From the NCBI GenBank assembly GCA_963839685.1, contig CAWIVS010000015.1, positions 1 through 64,000 of the forward strand: a stretch of DNA of 64,000 bases, given 5' to 3'. Positions within the stretch are counted from its first letter, which is position 1. Each line of letters starts with the position of its first letter. The DNA comes from CADEED01 sp963839685. Its GTDB lineage: Bacteria; Pseudomonadota; Gammaproteobacteria; Steroidobacterales; Steroidobacteraceae. The translations under genes were made by a program, and so were the position numbers. The notes under the pieces are model-generated. The model saw nothing but the letters and a program-made list of their open reading frames with translations, was not told the DNA's origin and made no database searches. Below are positions 18,288-27,281 of this stretch, one piece after another.

Positions 18288-18301
18288 CGGTAGCGCTAGC
18301 A
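18288..18301 (+). promoter_or_regulatory. Xyl-box-like LacI-type operator upstream of TBDR C
   Basis: CGGTAGCGCTAGCA differs from the site upstream of TBDR B at three positions and has the perfect palindromic core TAGCGCTA. It lies about 150 bp before the proposed -35 box of TBDR C. The rest of 18251-18693 holds the promoter and leader but no gene I can support. Confidence 0.5.
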
Positions 18302-18453
18302 AAAAGTGTTGCTTTTTTGTGTTGTTCGCGCACCCATACGCTGCGCCGGCGCCACTGCAACTGTCTCGGCTAGCGACGTAAATCATTGATCTACAAGATA
18401 AATTACAAAAGTTATGTCCCAAAGTCTGTCTAGGGGCTAACGGAAAAAGAGCG

Positions 18454-18482
18454 TGGACTTTTGTACACAGGCTGAATATCCT
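18454..18482 (+). promoter_or_regulatory. Sigma-70-type promoter of TBDR C
   Basis: -35 TGGACT (18454-18459), a 17-bp spacer and -10 TATCCT (18477-18482). The -35 sequence and spacing are identical to the TBDR B promoter, within a common GAGYGTGGACTTT context. The predicted leader is about 205 bases and starts with CGAGGGGGACGC, much like that of TBDR B. Confidence 0.55.
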
Positions 18483-18693
18483 CCGCTGCAGTGTCGAGGG
18501 GGACGCTCATCTTGCGCATTGTTGCAATCTGCCATTCCGGCACCGCTCTGCTGCGCCAAACAGGTCTGCGATTCCGCAGCTCCCCAATCCTTTTGTTTGC
18601 CAGGCGTCCTCGTGACGCCCGTGATTCGTTTGCTCAACGTTTAATCCCGATCACAACTAGATAGATGTACGAGTGCGGAGGAGACATCTGATT

Positions 18694-21600
18694 ATGAAAT
18701 TCAAACCAAAGGCATTGCCTATAACCTCGAGAGCGCTGTTCACCATTGTTGGTGGAGCAGTCCTCGTCAACCCAGTATTCGCCCAGGAACAACAGGGCGA
18801 AGAAATTGAAACCGTGGTTGTCACGGGTTTGCGCGGAAGCTTGAAGGCTTCGATGGAGACCAAGCGAGACGCGATCGGCGTGGTCGACGCGATCAACTCG
18901 GAAGACATCGGCAAATTCCCGGACACCAACCTCGCTGAGTCACTGCAGCGCATCACCGGCATATCGATCGATCGCCGTAACGGCGAAGGCGCGCAGGTCA
19001 CGGCGCGCGGCTTCGGCCCGCAGTTCAACCTCGTCACGTTGAACGGCCGCCAGATCCCGGGTGCCGACGCTTTCGGTGGCGGACAGGCGGACATTGGCGG
19101 CGTCGGACCGCAGGGCCGTTCGTTCAACTTCGCCAACCTGTCGGCGGAAGCCATCAGCGCGGTCGAGGTCTACAAGACTGCGCGCGCCGATGTTTCGTCG
19201 GGCGGCATCGGTGCCACCATCAACATCAAGACCGCGCGTCCCCTGGACAACGACGGCATGGTGTTGAATATCGGCGCCAAGGGCGTGTACGACGAGTCGT
19301 CGCCGTTCGATTCGGAGGTCACCCCCGAAGTCAACGGTATCTTCAGCTACGCCAATGAAGACAAGACCTGGGGCGTGGGCCTCAATGCCAGCTACCAGAA
19401 GCGCCACACCGGCGGCATCGAATCCAACGTCAACGACTGGGTCATCCGTGCGTGGGATCCGGCCTTGCTGCCCTTTGGCCCATTCAATGCCGATACCGAA
19501 TACCAGAATGAGCCGGCGACGGGGCAGCTCTACGGCATCCCGAACGACGTGCGTTACGCGTTCTCGGATTTCCAGCGTGAACGCATCAACGCGCAGGCAG
19601 TCGTGCAGTTCGCTCCCACCGATGGTCTGACCTTCACGGTCGACTACACGATGGCGCGCAACGAGCTCGAGCAGGATCGCGGCGAACAGACCATGTGGGC
19701 CCAGCAGGGCACCACCTTCGACGAAGTGCATTTCGACACGGGCCGCGATGTTGCGACCACCGAGTACATCTTCGAGATGACTGCCAATGGTTACAGCAAC
19801 AAGGACTTCGGCTACGAACAGCAGCGCAACGAGCAGAAGAACGAGCTCGACTCGATCGGCTTCAATGCCAACTGGGAAGTGACCGACACCTTCGGCCTGT
19901 CGCTCGACTATGCCAACTCGGAGGCCAAGTCCCTGCCGAACGACCCTGTGACGGGCGCCAGTGCCACGGCGTTCAGCTTCGCCGGTGTACCGCTGTGCTC
20001 CGGTACGGGACGCGGCGCTCGGTAACATTGCGGGTGTGGCGGCGCCCTGTGCCGGCTTCGTTGCCCAGGAATACAACTTCTCGGGTGAACTGCCGGTTTC
20101 GACGCGCTGGATATTCCCGAACCAGGCCGCTGCGGATGGCCGTACGGGTGGCGACAACGCCTACGGCTTCGATGCTGATCACCTCGGCTCGCAGATCATG
20201 CGAATCAACGTGCAGCAGCAGGAAAGCGAAGTCAACGAAATCCGTCTGGACAGCCACCTGGACTTCGACTTCGGTCGCTTCCAGTTCGGCGTCGACATGC
20301 GCGAGATGGAAACCCATCAGCGCTCGTCGAACAACCAGATGAACATGGGCAACTGGGGTGCAGGCGACGCGGGCTTGCCGGTTGGCCAGAGCCTGGCGCA
20401 AGAGCTCACGCCGTTCAGCCTGGTGGGCCTGTTCGATGACTTCAGCCCGGGTACGGCTCCGGCCAGTGCCTGGAGAGGTAATGCCACGCAGCTCGCCGCA
20501 ATGGGCGTTCGCCAATGGCTATACCGTCTGGAATCCCGGCAGCGGTACTCCGAACGGCACGCTGGCTTACAACCCGATCTGGGGTAACTTCAACACCATC
20601 AATGAAGACGTGACGGCGGCCTATGTGCAGTTCGCCCTCAAGGGTGAGCTGGGCAGCAAGCCTTACAACCTGTTGCTCGGCATGCGCTATGAAGACACCG
20701 ACGTGGAGTCGACGTCTGCTATCGCGATACCGCAGGCGATCCGTTGGGAAGCGAACAACGACTTCTCCATTCCGCGCACGGCGACCATCGAGTCGTTCAC
20801 GGAAGAGGCCCAGTACGACAACCTGCTGCCGAACGTCGACTTCGACATCAACCTGACCGACAGCTTCAAGGCTCGTGCGTCCTGGGGCGTGACCATCGCT
20901 CGTGCGCCGATCGGCAACCTGGTGGCGGGCCCGACGCCCCGGCGCCCCGAGCGGCTCGGTGTTGATCAACGAGGCGACGCGGGGTGGTGGCACCTCGCAG
21001 AACCCGGCGCTGATTCCGATGGAGTCGGAGAACATCGACCTGTCGCTCGAGTGGTACTTCTCCGACAGCGGCTATGTGTCGGTGGGTTACTTCGACAAGA
21101 AGGTCGAAAACTTCGTCGGTAACTCGATCGTTCAGCAGAGCCTGTACGGCCTGACGGACCCGACCGCGGGACCCGATGCCCAGGCGGCGCTGGCATTCCT
21201 GCAGGCTAATGGCCAGGTGATCAACGACACCACGTTGTTCGCGGCGACGGCACTGCAGCGTTTCTCGAACGCTGGATCTGGCCAGACTTTCAACGCCGCA
21301 ATGAGCAACGTGTCCGGAACCGAAGCCTTGTATGACATCGCGGGCACCGCGGCAGATCCGCTGTACCAGTTCAATGTCAACCAGTCCATCAACCAGGAAA
21401 CGGCCTCGATCGACGGTTGGGAAATCGGCGGTCAGTTCTTCTTCGGCGAAAGCGGCTTCGGCGTGCTGGCGAACTACACCATGGTCAACGGCGACGTGGG
21501 CTTCGACGTCACTGCGCCACCGGACCAGGATCAGTTCGCCTTGCTGGGCCTGAGCGACACGGCCAACGCGGTGCTGATGTTCGAGAAGTACGGTCTCTCG

Positions 21601-21861
21601 GCCCGACTGGCCTGGAACTGGCGCGACGAGTTCCTCTCGGCGGCCAACCAGGGCAACTCGCGTAATCCGCGCTTCACCGAGTCGTACCAGCAGTTCGACC
21701 TGAGCGTGGGTTACGACTTCAACGACCACCTCTCGGTGACCTTTGAAGCGATCAACCTGACGGGTGAAGACATCCGCATACACGGACGGTCAGAGCTGCA
21801 GTTGTTCCGCCTGGAAGATCAGTTCGCTCGCTACGCGATTGGTGCCCGTTACAAGTTCTGA
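18694..21861 (+). CDS. TonB-dependent receptor (module C), three frameshifts
   Basis: The start is ATG 18694 behind GGAGGAGA. The signal peptide (ending NPVFAQ), TonB-box region EIETVVVTG and plug (GKFPDTNLAESLQRI) nearly copy those of TBDR B, and the last residues are YKF. Reading the full barrel needs three single-base removals: near 19985-20000, in the GGG at 20503-20505 (giving AAMAFANGYTVWNPG), and in the CCCC at 20937-20940 (giving GPTPGAPSGSVLINEA). The repaired length is about 1054 residues, close to TBDR B. Two indels lie in homopolymers, so sequence errors are likely. It heads the TBDR-SapC-cupin-halogenase set and shares its promoter type with module B. Confidence 0.9.
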
Positions 21862-21907
21862 TAACGGGACCGAAAGCAGGCAATAACAGACAATTGATGT
21901 GAGACTC

Positions 21908-21939
21908 AGGGCCGCTGCGCAAGCAGCGGCCCTTTTTTT
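21908..21939 (+). terminator. Rho-independent terminator after TBDR C
   Basis: AGGGCCGCTGC (21908-21918) pairs perfectly with GCAGCGGCCCT (21923-21933) around GCAA, followed by a run of seven T. The stem is the same as the hairpin after TBDR B, indicating common origin of the modules or a maintained attenuator. SapC begins about 50 bp downstream. Confidence 0.85.
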
Positions 21940-21991
21940 ATTCCCGCGCCGATACGGTAGGATTCACGCCCCCTGCAGCCGGCTGGCATCC

Positions 21992-22747
21992 ATGGCAAGA
22001 CACGCATTACTGAACAACGTTGCACACAAGGACCTGCGCGTGGTCCTGCGTTATGGCGATGAATACGGCGACAACTCCGCCAGCGTCCTGACGTTCCCGA
22101 CCGAATTCGCAGACGTGCAGCGGGAGTACCCGATCTTCCTGCGCAAGGATCCCGCCAGCGGCGATTACCAGGCCATCGCGCTGCTGGGCTTCGAGAAGGG
22201 CGAGAACCTGTTCGTCTCGGGCGGGCGCTGGAACGCGTTTTACCTGCCCGGCATGGTGGCCCGCGGCCCCTTCATGATCGGCGTCCAGGAACGACAGGTG
22301 GAAGGCGAAACGCGTTCTGACCGCCTCATCCACGTCGACCTCGATCATCCTCGGATCAGCTTCACCGAGGGCGAATCCGTATTCCTGCCGCAGGGTGGCA
22401 ACACCCCGATGCTGGACCACGTCGCGGCGATCCTGCGCGGCATCCATGAGGGGATGCAGGTCGGCAAGGTGATGTATTCCACCTTCGCGGAACTCAACCT
22501 CATTGAACCCGTGACGCTGGAAGTGAAGGTGACGCCCGAGCAGGCCTACAATCTGGGCGGCCTGCACACCATCAGCATGGAAAAGGTACGCGGCCTCGAC
22601 AAGGAGGCGCTGTTCCGCCTGCATCAGACCGGCTTCCTGCATGCCGCATTCCTGGTGGCGTCATCCGTGGGCAATGTGAGGAAGCTGATCGCGATGAAGC
22701 AGGGGAAGCTGCGCAACCAGCCCCTGGGAATCAGCACCGGCGGATGA
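21992..22747 (+). CDS. SapC family protein (module C)
   Basis: The start is ATG 21992; the upstream part of the open frame contains the terminator. The 251-residue product is paralogous to the SapC at 1110: FLRKDPASGDYQAIALLGFEKGENLF, MVARGPFMIG and the C-terminal LHTISMEKVRGL...SSVGNVRKLIAMK align with it. There is no signal peptide or membrane segment. It is placed between TBDR C and the cupin gene, as in module A. The function is unknown; a cytoplasmic partner of the oxygenase/halogenase pair is only a guess from context. Confidence 0.85.
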   Translation: MARHALLNNVAHKDLRVVLRYGDEYGDNSASVLTFPTEFADVQREYPIFLRKDPASGDYQAIALLGFEKGENLFVSGGRWNAFYLPGMVARGPFMIGVQERQVEGETRSDRLIHVDLDHPRISFTEGESVFLPQGGNTPMLDHVAAILRGIHEGMQVGKVMYSTFAELNLIEPVTLEVKVTPEQAYNLGGLHTISMEKVRGLDKEALFRLHQTGFLHAAFLVASSVGNVRKLIAMKQGKLRNQPLGISTGG

Positions 22748-22813
22748 GGTGCCGCCAATCCGGCGCACTGCGTATCGCGCGGGTGGCCGGGTTCGCTGAC
22801 TTATACTCAAATC

Positions 22814-23836
22814 ATGGTTGAGGTGGCCGGGAAAATCCGCGTTCTCGAGGGGTGTCGTCCGGACAAGTTGCCGCTCGGCGAGCTGCTGGCCGGCGGACAA
22901 CCCGCGGTACTTCGGGGGCTGGCCTCCGGCTGGGGCCTGGTGCGCGCCGGTCTCGAATCCGACGCGCAGGCGCGCCGCTATCTCGCGTCCTTCTACAACG
23001 GCAAGCCCATCGATTTCAGTTTCGGCGATCCGACGGTCGCGGGCCGGCCCTTCTACAACGACGATTTCACCAAGCTCAATTTTACGGTGCGGCGTGAGCG
23101 CCTCGACACGTTGCTCAACGAGATCGAGAGCCATCTGCAGGATGAACATCCGCCGACCTACTACGTCGCCTCGCTGCTGGTCGATCCGTGCATGCCGGGC
23201 TTCCGCGCCGAGAACGATCTCGGCTTCGCGGCGCATGGGTTGAATCCGCCACCCAGCATCTGGATCGGCAATCGCACCATCGCGTCGTGCCACTACGATG
23301 CGCCGAACAACATCGCCTGCGTCGCGGTCGGCAGGCGCCGATTTACGGTGTTTCCCCCCGAACAGATTTTCAATCTGTATCCCGGGCCGCTGGATCCCTC
23401 GCCGGGCGGGCAGGCTGTCAGCGTGGTCGATTTCGGGAATCCCGACCATGCGAAGTACCCACGTTTTCGCGAAGCGCTGGCCGCCGGTCAGAGTGCCGAG
23501 CTCGAACCCGGCGACGCGATCTTCGTACCAAGCATGTGGTGGCACCACGTCGAAGGCCTGAGCGCGTACAACACGCTGGTCAACTACTGGTGGATGTCGA
23601 TGCCCGCGTTCGTGCCGACGCCCATGGATACGCTCTACCACGCCATGTGGACGCTGCGCGATCGGCCGGAACGCGAGAAGCAGGCGTGGCGAAATGTCTT
23701 CGAGTACTACGTATTCGGTGCGTCGGCGGGTGCCGGCTCGCATCTGCCGGAGGCTGCCCGCGGTCTGCTCGGGCCGATCGATGACCGCCGCGCGCGCCAG
23801 CTGCGCGCCATGTTGATGAGCAAACTGAACCGCTGA
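22814..23836 (+). CDS. Cupin-like (JmjC/cupin_8) Fe(II) oxygenase-type protein (module C)
   Basis: This 340-residue paralogue of the gene at 1844 has the metal triad at identical numbering: His160 and Asp162 in SCHYDAPNN, His244 in SMWWHHVE. GRRRFTVFPPEQIFNLYPGPL and ELEPGDAIFVPS complete the cupin_8 core. It is about half identical to its module A counterpart by eye and is followed by a halogenase after 33 bp. The linkage SapC-cupin-halogenase is therefore preserved twice in this window, which supports a joint task such as successive hydroxylation and halogenation of one substrate (inference). Confidence 0.85.
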   Translation: MVEVAGKIRVLEGCRPDKLPLGELLAGGQPAVLRGLASGWGLVRAGLESDAQARRYLASFYNGKPIDFSFGDPTVAGRPFYNDDFTKLNFTVRRERLDTLLNEIESHLQDEHPPTYYVASLLVDPCMPGFRAENDLGFAAHGLNPPPSIWIGNRTIASCHYDAPNNIACVAVGRRRFTVFPPEQIFNLYPGPLDPSPGGQAVSVVDFGNPDHAKYPRFREALAAGQSAELEPGDAIFVPSMWWHHVEGLSAYNTLVNYWWMSMPAFVPTPMDTLYHAMWTLRDRPEREKQAWRNVFEYYVFGASAGAGSHLPEAARGLLGPIDDRRARQLRAMLMSKLNR

Positions 23837-23869
23837 TCTTTTTCAAATGCATTTACGTGAGATCGTCTC

Positions 23870-25384
23870 GTGAACAAGCCTGAAGTTCGCCGCCTGGTGA
23901 TCGCCGGCGGCGGCACCGCCGGCTGGCTCGCCGCCGCGGCGATGTCGCACCAGTTCCATGGAATCCTCGACATCGTGCTGGTCGAGTCGGAAGAAATCGG
24001 CACGGTGGGGGTGGGTGAGTCGACGATCCCGCCGATCCGTGTTTTTCATCGGCTGCTCGGCATCGACGAGCAGGAGTTCATGCGCGCGACCGCCGCCACC
24101 TTCAAGCTCGGCATCGCGTTCGAGAACTGGGGCAGGATCGGCGAGCGTTACATTCACCCGTTCGGCATGACCGGGAAATCGACCTGGGCCGTCGGCTTTC
24201 ATCATTTCTGGCTGCATGGCCTGAAAAATGGCATCCAGTCCGAGTTCGGGGAATTCTGTCTCGAGCACCAGGCGGCCAAGGCCGGCAAATTCTTCACCGG
24301 CCCGAAGGCCGAGGTGAACTACGCCTATCATCTCGACGCCGGCGTGTACGCCAAATTCCTGCGCAAGTTTGCCGAGAAGTTCGGCGTGCGACGCGTCGAA
24401 GGCAAGATCCGCGAGGTCAAGCAGAACGGCGAGAGCGGCTTCATCGAGGCGCTGGTGCTGGATTCCGGCCAGACCGTCGAAGGTGACCTGTTCATCGACT
24501 GCACCGGCTTTCGCGGGCTGCTCATCGAGCAGACCCTCAAGACCGGCTACGAGGACTGGAACCAATGGCTGCCCTGCGACAGCGCGGTGGCGGTGCAGAC
24601 CGAATCGGTGGGGCCGGCAATTCCGTACACGCGCGCGATTGCCCACGAGGCCGGCTGGCGCTGGCGCATTCCGCTGCAGCATCGCGTCGGCAACGGCCTG
24701 GTGTATTGCGGCAAATACATGTCCGACCAGGAGGCCACCGACAAGCTGCTGCGCGAGGTCGAAGGCAAGACTCTCATCCAGCCGCGTGTGATCAAGTTCC
24801 GCACCGGGCGGCGGCTCAAATCCTGGAACAAGAATGTGATCGCGCTGGGACTTGCCAGCGGCTTCGTCGAGCCGCTGGAGTCGACCAGCATTCAGCTCAT
24901 CATGACGGGCCTCACGCGGCTCATCTATCTATTTCCCTTCCCGTCGCCGACGCAGTCCATCATCGATCAATACAACGAAGAGTCACAGATCGAGCAGGAG
25001 CGGGTGCGCGACTTCATCATCCTGCACTACTGCGCCACGCAGCGTGACGACAGCCCGTTCTGGAAATACTGCGCCAGCATGCAATTGCCGGAGACGCTGG
25101 CCCATCGCATCACCCTGTTCCGGGAGCGCGCACACGTGTGGCAAAAGGACGGCGAACTGTTCCGCACCGACTCCTGGATCCAGGTGATGCTCTACCAGGG
25201 CATCTGGCCCGAGCACTACCACCATCTCACCTCGGCCATGCCCGTGGCAGATCTGACGCGGTTCCTCGAAGGCACTCGCACCAACATCAACCGCGCCGTG
25301 GAGCAAATGCCCACGCATCAGGAATTCCTGGATCGCTATGCGCGTGCCAGCGAGGAGACCTGGGCCAAGGCCATGATGAAGTGA
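23870..25384 (+). CDS. FAD-dependent tryptophan-halogenase family protein (module C)
   Basis: GTG start, 504 residues. It has the FAD site GGGTAGW (13-19), Lys79 in ATFKLGIAF, a WxWxIP motif (GWRWRIPLQHR) and FVEPLESTS, so all catalytic features are present. It has the typical C-terminal tail DGELFRTDSWIQVMLYQG with PTHQEFLDRY, the part found as a relic at 11298. It is the last gene of module C and converges on the minus-strand Dabb gene only 28 bp away, with no clear terminator between them. Confidence 0.93.
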   Translation: MNKPEVRRLVIAGGGTAGWLAAAAMSHQFHGILDIVLVESEEIGTVGVGESTIPPIRVFHRLLGIDEQEFMRATAATFKLGIAFENWGRIGERYIHPFGMTGKSTWAVGFHHFWLHGLKNGIQSEFGEFCLEHQAAKAGKFFTGPKAEVNYAYHLDAGVYAKFLRKFAEKFGVRRVEGKIREVKQNGESGFIEALVLDSGQTVEGDLFIDCTGFRGLLIEQTLKTGYEDWNQWLPCDSAVAVQTESVGPAIPYTRAIAHEAGWRWRIPLQHRVGNGLVYCGKYMSDQEATDKLLREVEGKTLIQPRVIKFRTGRRLKSWNKNVIALGLASGFVEPLESTSIQLIMTGLTRLIYLFPFPSPTQSIIDQYNEESQIEQERVRDFIILHYCATQRDDSPFWKYCASMQLPETLAHRITLFRERAHVWQKDGELFRTDSWIQVMLYQGIWPEHYHHLTSAMPVADLTRFLEGTRTNINRAVEQMPTHQEFLDRYARASEETWAKAMMK

Positions 25385-25412
25385 CTGTCGGCGGCCGGTG
25401 GTCGACGAAAGG

Positions 25413-25808
25413 TCAGACGCCCATCGCGTCGTAAACCACCACTCTTTCCCACAAATGCGAGCAGTCGGCGATGAACTGCTTGTGGATGGGATGATCCTGG
25501 TAGACCTTCTGTCCCGCGGTGTCGTCGAAAAACAATATCTCTGAGGCGCTGAAGCTGTTGTCCACCACGTCGCGCTTCTCGGTGCTGGCGGGTACGCCGA
25601 AGTGTGTGCCGCGCACGGTTTCAATCTTCGCCAATGTACGCAAGCCCGCGAGCAACTTCGCCAGGTCTTCCTTCGAGTCCGGATTCTTCAGCCAGAAGAA
25701 CACGTGGTGCACGAGTTTTGGATAGCTCACGGCGGTAGTGGCTCCGGCATTTGAAGCAGCCGCGGCGGTGGTGGCGGCAGCGAGAAAAGTGCGACGCGTG
25801 GTGTTCAT
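25413..25808 (-). CDS. Dabb (stress-responsive alpha/beta barrel) protein with Tat-type signal
   Basis: The 131-residue protein has a Tat-like signal peptide (NTTRRTFLAAA, then ASNAGA) and a single Dabb domain: LVHHVFFWLKNP at the start, FGVPASTEKRDVVDN in the middle and DHPIHKQFIAD...VVVYD at the end. Dabb proteins are small ferredoxin-like dimers, some of which act in polyketide or sugar metabolism. It is the last gene of the xylose operon, its ATG overlapping the stop of the fructuronate reductase gene by 4 bp. Its role here is unknown. Confidence 0.85.
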   Translation of the reverse strand: MNTTRRTFLAAATTAAAASNAGATTAVSYPKLVHHVFFWLKNPDSKEDLAKLLAGLRTLAKIETVRGTHFGVPASTEKRDVVDNSFSASEILFFDDTAGQKVYQDHPIHKQFIADCSHLWERVVVYDAMGV

Positions 25809-27268
25809 GCGGACAACTCGGATGTCAGTGCGGAATGGGGCGCGCCGAGCTTGGCGTAGGCGGCTTCGAGCGCAGGACGGAAACGTTCATCGGCGAGCAG
25901 CGCGGGTGGCAGCACGGCATCGCAGACCGAAAAGCGATCGAGATCGGCGCGCGCATCGCCGGTGCACGCCGCGCCGATCGACGCGAGCCGCGCGGAATCC
26001 GGGTCGACGATGGCGACGCCGGCCTTCGACTGGCGGACGATGAATCGCATCCACGCGGCGAGCGGCATGACCAGCCGATGCAGCGGCCGGCCGGCGCGCA
26101 TTGCTTCGGCGAGGGTGACGACAATACGCACTGGCAGCTTCTTCGAACCGTCCCAGGCGATCTGGCTCAGCAGATGCCGGATGCCGGGATTGCGAAAGCG
26201 CGCCAGCACCGCGGAGATGTAGTGCTCGACGTCGAAGCCGGGCGGATTGCCGAGGCTGGGACCCAGGTCTTCCGTCATCAGCAATTCCACGAACTGGGCC
26301 AGCTGCTCATCCCGCATGGCATCGGCAACCGATTCGTGCCCGCGCAGCAGCCCGATGTAGGTAAGCGTGGAATGCGGTCCGTTGACCAGCCGCAGCTTGG
26401 CGCGATCGTAAACGCCGACATCCTTGGCGAGCGTGACACCCACTGATTGCCAGTCGGCGTCGCGCATTGCGGGCAGGTCTTCGATAACCCACTGAGTGAA
26501 CGGCTCGCGCTGGATGGGCCAATGATCGGTGAGCCCGGTGAGTTCGAGCGTGCGCTTGCGCAGCACGTCGTCGGTGGCCGGCGTGATGCTGTCGACCATG
26601 GTGCGCGGACACACGACTTCAGACTCGAGCCAGCGGCCCAGGTCGGCATCGCGCGCGGCGGCGAATGCCACCAGCGCCCGGTGCAACACCGAGCCGTTCT
26701 CCGGCAGGTTGTCGCAGCTCAGCACGGTAAACGGAGGCACGCCCTGCGTACGGCGGCGCGTCAGTGCCTCGACGATCCAGCCGATGGTGCTGCGCGGCTG
26801 CGAGGGATTGGCGAGGTCGTGCGCAATGTCGGCGTTCGTCAAATCGAGCAGATTGTTCGCGTCGAGACAGTAACCTTTTTCCGTGACCGTGAGCGACACC
26901 AACCGGGTCTCGCGCGACGCCAGGCGCGAGAAAGCCGCGTCGGAGTCAGTTGCGCCGACCAGCAGCTCGCGGATCGCGCCGATGACGCGCGCCCGCGGCG
27001 CGGCGCCGAGCTCGAGCAACGTGTACAGCCCTTGCTGATCTTTCAGCGCGTCGCGCAAACCGGAGCTCTTGAGTGAGAGCGCGGATATCGCCCAGCGCTT
27101 GTCTGCATGCAGCAGGGTGTCGACGTAATAGGCCTGGTGCGCGCGATGAAATGCGCCGGGTCCGATGTGCACGATGCCAATACGCGTCGCGTCGCGATGG
27201 TAGGTCGGCAGCACCGTCCCGGAACGGGCCGCGTGCAGGCTCGCCTCGGTGAGGCGCGTGGGACTCAT
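25805..27268 (-). CDS. uxuB: Mannitol dehydrogenase family protein, likely fructuronate reductase
   Basis: I place the start at ATG 27268 (487 residues) because upstream residues are not conserved-looking. It is a long-chain polyol dehydrogenase: N-terminal NAD site IGIVHIGPGAFHRAHQA, SLTVTEKGYC, FTVLSCDNLPENG, the signature CPRTMVDSITP, and KLRLVNGPHSTL with the catalytic lysine region. It probably reduces D-fructuronate to D-mannonate, linking UxaC and ManD encoded at 39754-42484. Mannitol or other polyol oxidation is the alternative. It is 13 bp downstream of the dehydratase gene in the xylose operon, so xylose and glucuronate breakdown would be co-expressed. Confidence 0.85.
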   Translation of the reverse strand: MSPTRLTEASLHAARSGTVLPTYHRDATRIGIVHIGPGAFHRAHQAYYVDTLLHADKRWAISALSLKSSGLRDALKDQQGLYTLLELGAAPRARVIGAIRELLVGATDSDAAFSRLASRETRLVSLTVTEKGYCLDANNLLDLTNADIAHDLANPSQPRSTIGWIVEALTRRRTQGVPPFTVLSCDNLPENGSVLHRALVAFAAARDADLGRWLESEVVCPRTMVDSITPATDDVLRKRTLELTGLTDHWPIQREPFTQWVIEDLPAMRDADWQSVGVTLAKDVGVYDRAKLRLVNGPHSTLTYIGLLRGHESVADAMRDEQLAQFVELLMTEDLGPSLGNPPGFDVEHYISAVLARFRNPGIRHLLSQIAWDGSKKLPVRIVVTLAEAMRAGRPLHRLVMPLAAWMRFIVRQSKAGVAIVDPDSARLASIGAACTGDARADLDRFSVCDAVLPPALLADERFRPALEAAYAKLGAPHSALTSELSA

Positions 27269-27281
27269 CTGGACCTCTAAT

